NCBI GenBank assembly: GCA_046262315.1
Contig: JBHEMZ010000083.1
Location: 1 to 10,231, forward strand
DNA: 10,231 nt
Source of the DNA: JACVRM01 sp046262315
GTDB lineage: Bacteria; Actinomycetota; Thermoleophilia; Gaiellales; Gaiellaceae
Direction of reading: 5' to 3'
Position 1 is the stretch's first letter, and every line of letters starts with the position of its first letter. Below the pieces are notes generated by a model, which did no database searches, had not been told where the DNA came from, and saw only the letters and a list, made by a program, of their open reading frames with translations. Below are positions 6,201 through 10,231 of the stretch, piece after piece. The position numbers and the translations under genes are program-made.

Positions 6201-6608
6201 GTGCGTGAGATCGAAGAACTGCTCGCGGACGGCAGATGGCGGACGCCGAAAGAAATCGCGTCAGCGAAAGAAGGGAGCGAACCGGGGATCGGAGCGAACG
6301 TAGACCGGGTGAAGACGACGCTCGAGGCGAACGCCGATCGCTTCGAGTCGCGCACTGGCGAAGCGGCTAAGCAGGTTGGCCGACACCCCACCGCGGTCGT
6401 CTGGCAGGTGACTCGGGCCTCCGAGTCACCCGAGTCACCTACCCAACAGCCGGAGCTGAAAGCGGAGGTGACTCGGGTGACTTCCCCTATAAGGGAAGTC
6501 ACCTCCCGAGTCAGGTCCGCTCCGGGGAAGCTGACCTCGGAGTCACCCGAGTCAGCTCACGTCGCTGAAGAAATCGAACGCCGGCTCGGCGAGGTGTACC
6601 GCGGGTGA
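6201..6608 (+). CDS. Winged-helix protein resembling the C-terminal tail of a primase-helicase; probable gene remnant
   Basis: From GTG 6201 (GAGGAG about nine bases upstream) a 135-residue product is read. Residues 1-70 look like a winged helix: VREIEELLADGRWRTPKEIA, then a recognition-like helix and FESRTGEAAKQVGRHPTAVVW, ending VTR. Residues 71-115 are a Ser/Pro/Thr/Glu-rich tail built on repeated GTGACTCGG/GAGTCACCC. Such a winged helix plus repetitive tail commonly closes the RepA-like helicases of mobile elements, and the 3261-5480 gene has the same layout. The frame is open and coding-like back to 6144 but has no start there, and no ATPase domain remains upstream. I infer the 3' end of a second helicase gene that lost its front part; a free-standing regulator is the alternative. 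The TGA overlaps the next GTG. Confidence 0.6.
   Translation: MREIEELLADGRWRTPKEIASAKEGSEPGIGANVDRVKTTLEANADRFESRTGEAAKQVGRHPTAVVWQVTRASESPESPTQQPELKAEVTRVTSPIREVTSRVRSAPGKLTSESPESAHVAEEIERRLGEVYRG
6407..6547. repeat. GGTGACTC/GAGTCACC motif cluster
   Basis: GGTGACTC occurs at 6407-6414 and 6467-6474, and its complement GAGTCACC at 6423-6430, 6432-6439 and 6540-6547: five exact octamers in 141 bases, plus near copies around 6476-6515. They lie in the tail-coding part of the 6201 gene, giving V-T-R codons in one orientation and E-S-P in the other. The arrangement mirrors the GGTTACC cluster in the other helicase gene but with a different core sequence. Confidence 0.6.
6476..6503. repeat. Perfect 11-bp inverted repeat with 6-base loop
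   Basis: GGTGACTTCCC (6476-6486) and GGGAAGTCACC (6493-6503) are exact reverse complements around CTATAA. Farther out, GGTGACTCGG (6467-6476) and CCGAGTCAGG (about 6506-6515) can extend the stem after a small asymmetric bulge. The AT-rich loop inside GC-rich surroundings suits an extruded cruciform or a dimeric protein site. It lies within coding sequence and has no U-run. Confidence 0.6.
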
Positions 6609-6850
6609 CGACGCGAGCCGAAATCGGCGAGCTGGCACGCCGGCATGTGCGTCCCGGTATCGGCGTCGACCAAGCGCTCGTCATGGCCGCCGCTGAGCTC
6701 GCTGGAGAACCGCTGGATCCGTTCGACTCTGTCGACGCCTGCGTGATTCTGCGAGCCGAGCAGCTTCTCGCTAACCACGGCGTGCTCGAGGCGCACCGTC
6801 TGGCGCGCGACGAGTTCCGCGGTTGGCGGAGCAAGGTGCCCCCGCGGTGA
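6605..6850 (+). CDS. Hypothetical 81-residue protein
   Basis: The GTG at 6605 overlaps the preceding TGA (GTGA, 6605-6608), and its own TGA overlaps the next GTG (6847-6850). The product is mostly predicted helix: an amphipathic start (RAEIGELARRHV), an acidic centre (LAGEPLDPFDSVDACVILRAEQLL) and a basic end (ARDEFRGWRSKVPPR). No motif for a known family is visible. It occupies the slot between helicase and excisionase-like gene that the 59-residue protein and TOPRIM gene occupy in the minus-strand operon. Coupled overlaps on both sides support that it is a gene. Confidence 0.6.
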   Translation: MTTRAEIGELARRHVRPGIGVDQALVMAAAELAGEPLDPFDSVDACVILRAEQLLANHGVLEAHRLARDEFRGWRSKVPPR

Positions 6851-7529
6851 GCGGGCGGCGTCCTTCCGCGGCTGAGCGGCTCGAGAACCCGCACGCCGTC
6901 CTGAGCCGCACGGATCTGGGCGAGCTCGGCCTCGGGCGGCGCGCCGTCGACGCCGCCCCGTTTTCGTGCCGCCGCCGGATCGCGCTGGCGCACTGCTCCG
7001 GGCTGAGCACCGACGTGTCGACCTCGAGGTCGTACACGCCGGGCAGGTGCACGTCGTGCTGCCACCGGCGCACCGGTGCGGGAACGGGCTCCTCGGACGA
7101 CCCCGTGGCGTACAACCCCGGCGGTGACGCGTTCCGTCGCTGCATGACCACGTCGAGGGGACAGCGGACGCCTACGAAGAGGACCGGCAGCCCGGCGAGG
7201 CGGCGCGCGCAGTCGCGGAGGATCTCGGGGTCGTGGTGTCCGACGTCGACGACGACATTAACCCCGGCCCGGCTGTGTGCTGCGATCGAGTCGTACAGCG
7301 CCGCGTAGAGGACGGGAACAAGCGGCGCGACCGGGTGCGCCTGCTCTCCCGGACGGAGCCCGACGCCCGGCTGGTACCGCGCCGGCGTCATCGATCGTGC
7401 AACGTCCACGCCGAGGTTCATCCACGGGCCGTCGAAGGTCTCCTGGATCACAGCCACGATCGAGGACTTCCCCGCCCGCGGGGCGCCGTTCAGGACGACG
7501 ATCTGTCCGGGCGGTGTCAACCCGCGCAC
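6771..7529 (-). CDS. Chloramphenicol phosphotransferase-like P-loop kinase with run-on C-terminus
   Basis: A 252-residue frame from GTG 7529. Residues 8-189 match the CPT (chloramphenicol 3-O-phosphotransferase) fold: P-loop GAPRAGKSS (15-23), WMNLGVD with D42 at the place of the catalytic aspartate of the Streptomyces venezuelae enzyme, VNVVVDVGHHD (90-100), LFVGVRCPLDV (117-127), and a closing YDLEVDTSVLSPEQCASAI (166-184). Known CPTs are about 180 residues and end just after this motif. The remaining ~60 residues (from about G191, base 6959) are arginine- and proline-rich and are the antisense of the truncated excisionase-like and 81-residue genes, so the native stop was probably lost at a junction. 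The substrate is unknown; a resistance role is not shown. It lies 37 bases after the cyclase-like gene on the same strand. Confidence 0.75.
   Translation of the reverse strand: MRGLTPPGQIVVLNGAPRAGKSSIVAVIQETFDGPWMNLGVDVARSMTPARYQPGVGLRPGEQAHPVAPLVPVLYAALYDSIAAHSRAGVNVVVDVGHHDPEILRDCARRLAGLPVLFVGVRCPLDVVMQRRNASPPGLYATGSSEEPVPAPVRRWQHDVHLPGVYDLEVDTSVLSPEQCASAIRRRHENGAASTARRPRPSSPRSVRLRTACGFSSRSAAEGRRPLTAGAPCSANRGTRRAPDGAPRARRG
6847..6957 (+). pseudogene. Excisionase-like gene, 5' end only (truncated at a junction)
   Basis: GTG 6847 overlaps the preceding TGA. About 36 residues read SAAERLENPHAVLSRTDL, GELGLGRRAVDA. A leader followed by x-L-S/T-R-x-D-L-x-E-L-G-L-x-R-R-A-V/I-D-A resembles small excisionase-like proteins I recall from actinobacterial elements, in which a hydrophobic V-F-x-x-L-P-V-V segment and an L-P-G-Y turn should come next. 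Here the expected continuation is absent: after about 6957 the frame stays open to 7308 but is antisense to the phosphotransferase-like gene and looks like a shadow. I therefore annotate only the recognisable part. The family assignment rests on memory of the motif and is moderate. Confidence 0.5.
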
Positions 7530-7566
7530 CTCGCGAGCCTATCGCCGTGGATTCGGGCCGCCGTCG

Positions 7567-10188
7567 CTATTGCCCGTGGCCACGCTCGCAGCCGCGGCCC
7601 CGGGGCGACAAGCCACCGCGCCGATTGAGGCGACTGCGGGCCGCTTCGACAAGCTTTCCGGCGTTCCGCTCAGCCGCCTCCGTTGCTGGTCGGCCCGGTT
7701 TATGCGAGGCCGGCGCGGGTTTGGCCGTCCCGAGCGCGTACTCGACGGCGGCTTCGGACGGGAGCGTTCGACCGTCTTCCTGCGCCTTGGCAAGGCGACT
7801 CGGACTGAGCAACCGTTCGAGCCGCGCGACGATGTCCTCTTGGAGCGCCTGCTCGCTCGGCTCGAGGTGCAGATCGATGTCGTCTCGGATGCGCTCGGCG
7901 GCGCCCAGCAACCGGGCCGCCGGCTCGCCCTGACCTCGGCGTGCCTCTACCGCGGCGAACACACGCAGGCAGCAAGCAATGCCGACCATGTCATCCAGTC
8001 CGCCCGCCAGGCCGAGACTTTCGCTTCCGTGCTTCTCGGCCTCGTCGAGTCGGTCGAGGTGGACGCACGCGGTCGCGATGTTGAGATGCGCAACGTGAAT
8101 CAGCGTCTGATCGCCTAGGGGACGCGCGAGCTCGATCGCCTCGAGCGTGACATCGATGGCCCTTTGGTACTCCGCCGCGGCAAGCTCGAGGTCGCCGGAA
8201 TTGACGAGTGTCACAGCGACTCCTCGGAGATCGCCGGCGGCGCGATGGGCCTCGGCTGCCTCCTCTAGAAGACGCCGAGCCTCGTCCAAGCCGCCCTCTG
8301 CGAGAGCGAGGCTCGCGAGGCAGTTCATCGCGGAGCCGACCAGGCGAAAGTCGCCTCCCTGCTCCGCGAGCGCGCGAGTGCGTTCTGCCGCAGCCCGCGA
8401 GGCGGTGTACTCGCCCTGGCGGTATGCGGTGAACGCGAGCGCGTACTCCGCGCGGGCACGCAGGCGGACGTCGTCGGTGCCGAGCCGAAGCGCCTCTTCG
8501 ACCTGCTGGCGAAACTGGCGCTGCGACCCTCGCAGGAAGATGTCTGAACCAGCGGAGAGGATCCGCAGCTGCGACGCACTGTCGCGGGCCGCGCGGGCCC
8601 ACGCCAGGGCCGCTCGCAGGTTGGCCTGCTCGGCTTCGAAACGTGCCGAGGCACCGCCAGCTTCACCCGGCCGTCGCCGCGCCTCGTCCAGCTCGTCCGC
8701 GAGTGCCGCGAAGTACTCCGCGTGCCGACGCGCGATCCTGTCCGCCTCGCCCGATTCGGCCGAGCGCTCGCGGGCGTACTCGCGAATGGTCTCGAGCATG
8801 AGGAAGCGCGCCTCCCCGAACGCCTTGACCATGCTCATGTCGACGAGCCCCGCGAGCCCGTCGAGGTCGGCCTCGCACACGAGCTCGGCCGCCTCGAGGG
8901 AGAACCCGGCGGCGAAAACGGCAAGCCGACCGAACAGCTGCTTGGCGTTCTCGTCGAGTAGGTCGTAGCTCCACTCGATCGTGGCCCGCAGCGTGCGCTG
9001 TCGCTCCGGAGCGTCGCGCGCTCCGCCCGTCAGGATCGGCAGCCGCTGTTCCAGTCGAGCGAGGAGGGAGTTCGGATCCAGCAGCTTCGTACGCGCTGCG
9101 GCGAGCTCGACGGCGAGCGGGAGCCCGTCCAGCCGTCGGCAGATCTCGGTGACGACTGCATCAGGCGCAACATCGCGGCCGACCGACCTCGCCCGCTCGC
9201 AGAACAGCGCAACCGCGTCATCGGGATGCAGGGGCTCCAGCGAGTACTCATGCTCGCCCGCCACGTGGAGAGGAGATCGGCTGGTGACGAGAACTCGTAG
9301 CCGCGGCGAAGCGGCGAGCAGCCGCCCCAGGTCCGGGGCCGCCGCAAGCAGATGCTCGGCATTGTCCAGGAGGATCAACACCTCGCGATCACGCAAGTAC
9401 GTCGCGACGCCGTCACCTGCACCGAAGAGCGCACCGATGGTCGGCAGAACGAGGTCGGGGTCGGCGAGCGGCGCGAGCGGCACCCAGAAGACACCGTCGG
9501 GAACCCGACCCACGAGCTCCGACGCCACCTGAAGCGCGAGCCGCGTCTTGCCCGTGCCGCCTGGGCCCGTCACGGTCACGAGCCTCGAACCGTTCGAGAG
9601 CAGCGCGATGAGTTCCTTGACCTCGACGCCTCGCCCGAGCAAAGGACTCGCCGCGACCGGAAGATTCGTCGCGTCCAGCGTCTTCAGCGGGGAAAAGTCC
9701 GTATCGCCGAGCTGGTAAAGACGCTGCGGCGCGGTCAGGTCCTTGAGCCTGTGCTCACCCAGGTCGCGCAGCGAGAAGCGCGCATCGAGGAGCTCGCGCG
9801 TCGTCTGGCTGATCAGCAGCTGACCGCCGTGGCCGGCGCTCATGATGCGCGCGGCGCGGTGAACGTCGACTCCGACGTAGCCCTCCTCGGTCACCAGCGG
9901 CTCACCCGTGTGGACTCCCATGCGCACACGAACGGGCCCTGCCGCGAGCCGCTCTAGTCCAGCCGCACCGGCGGCGACTCCGTCGGCGGCAGCACTGAAC
10001 GCGTAGAAGAGCGCGTCGCCCTGCGTGTCGACCTCGACGCCGCCGTGGCGGGCAAAGGCCTCACGCAGGATGCGGCGGTGCTCGGCGAGCACCTGCACGT
10101 AGCGGTCCCCCAGCTCATGGAGCAGCCGAGTCGAGCCCTCGATGTCGGTAAAGAGCAGGGTGACGGTCCCGGTCGGCAGATCAGCCAT
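7567..10188 (-). CDS. Cyclase-like domain / NB-ARC-type ATPase / TPR signalling protein
   Basis: An 873-residue cytoplasmic multidomain protein. Residues about 7-165 are a class III nucleotide cyclase homology domain (TVTLLFTDIEGSTRL with metal D15, TQGDALFYAF with D58, VGVDVHRAARI with R114). Residues about 180-440 are a STAND/NB-ARC-type ATPase: Walker A GPGGTGKT (208-215), LILLDNAEHL (271-280, D275), VTSRSPL (301-307) and GLPLAVELAAAR (355-366). The rest is helical TPR-like repeats (about 520-790) and a basic tail. The position normally holding the adenine-selecting lysine is D54, and the usual Asn is H110, so true cyclase activity is uncertain. No LuxR helix-turn-helix is seen. ATG 10188 fits the family start; there is no strong ribosome binding site, but a CATACT box 10 bases upstream could give a very short leader. 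Such fusions are common in actinobacteria. Confidence 0.85.
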   Translation of the reverse strand: MADLPTGTVTLLFTDIEGSTRLLHELGDRYVQVLAEHRRILREAFARHGGVEVDTQGDALFYAFSAAADGVAAGAAGLERLAAGPVRVRMGVHTGEPLVTEEGYVGVDVHRAARIMSAGHGGQLLISQTTRELLDARFSLRDLGEHRLKDLTAPQRLYQLGDTDFSPLKTLDATNLPVAASPLLGRGVEVKELIALLSNGSRLVTVTGPGGTGKTRLALQVASELVGRVPDGVFWVPLAPLADPDLVLPTIGALFGAGDGVATYLRDREVLILLDNAEHLLAAAPDLGRLLAASPRLRVLVTSRSPLHVAGEHEYSLEPLHPDDAVALFCERARSVGRDVAPDAVVTEICRRLDGLPLAVELAAARTKLLDPNSLLARLEQRLPILTGGARDAPERQRTLRATIEWSYDLLDENAKQLFGRLAVFAAGFSLEAAELVCEADLDGLAGLVDMSMVKAFGEARFLMLETIREYARERSAESGEADRIARRHAEYFAALADELDEARRRPGEAGGASARFEAEQANLRAALAWARAARDSASQLRILSAGSDIFLRGSQRQFRQQVEEALRLGTDDVRLRARAEYALAFTAYRQGEYTASRAAAERTRALAEQGGDFRLVGSAMNCLASLALAEGGLDEARRLLEEAAEAHRAAGDLRGVAVTLVNSGDLELAAAEYQRAIDVTLEAIELARPLGDQTLIHVAHLNIATACVHLDRLDEAEKHGSESLGLAGGLDDMVGIACCLRVFAAVEARRGQGEPAARLLGAAERIRDDIDLHLEPSEQALQEDIVARLERLLSPSRLAKAQEDGRTLPSEAAVEYALGTAKPAPASHKPGRPATEAAERNAGKLVEAARSRLNRRGGLSPRGRGCERGHGQ

Positions 10189-10231
10189 GTCGCTGAAGAG
10201 TATGAGTCGGCGCCGGGAGCTTCGCTAGGCC

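Noticed and set aside
6957..7308. Plus-strand continuation of the excisionase-like frame
   Set aside because: It is antisense to the well-supported phosphotransferase core and lacks the expected excisionase continuation.

Overview
This is GC-rich DNA, most likely from an actinobacterium. The long cyclase-like/ATPase/TPR fusion gene at the right end is a type I associate with Actinomycetota, including Thermoleophilia-like lineages. That placement is inference from gene content and base composition only. The window looks like accessory DNA: an integrated mobile element at a tRNA gene, remnants of a second related element, and flanking genes.

Left end (1-295): the 5' part of an IS66-type transposase and the probable terminus of its insertion sequence run off the window at base 1. 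Twenty-nine bases further in lies a 42-base copy of the 3' part of a tRNA-Gly(GCC), from anticodon loop to discriminator base, on the minus strand. It breaks off exactly at the anticodon loop and carries a mutated T-stem pair, so it reads as a displaced attachment-site copy.

Element A (about 296-6000, all minus strand): in transcription order it holds an unknown protein (5986-5477), a large zinc-finger/TOPRIM primase fused to a RecA-like helicase (5480-3261), a 59-residue protein (3264-3085), a Spo11/topoisomerase VI-A-like TOPRIM protein whose reading frame is broken by one base (3088-1951), an excisionase-type helix-turn-helix protein (1954-1628) and a tyrosine integrase (1589-450). The first four junctions are all 4-base GTGA stop/start overlaps, so this is one translationally coupled replication, regulation and integration operon. 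Integrase and excisionase would move the element at the tRNA site; primase-helicase and the TOPRIM protein would act in its DNA replication or processing.

Remnant B (about 6144-6957, plus strand): an open frame resembling the winged-helix C-terminal tail of a second primase-helicase, an 81-residue protein, and the first ~36 residues of a second excisionase-like gene, again joined by GTGA overlaps. The order mirrors element A. It stops abruptly near 6950, where the minus-strand chloramphenicol-phosphotransferase-like gene also loses its natural stop. I read this as a recombination or deletion junction.

Right end (6960-10188, minus strand): the phosphotransferase-like gene and the 873-residue cyclase-like/NB-ARC/TPR gene look like ordinary flanking genes.

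The most unusual signals are the broken Spo11-like gene, and clusters of short inverted DNA motifs (GGTTACC in element A, GGTGACTC in remnant B) inside the coding tails of the two helicase-related genes. They occur in both orientations, and in A in two codon phases, which points to a DNA-level role such as an origin or protein-binding array.
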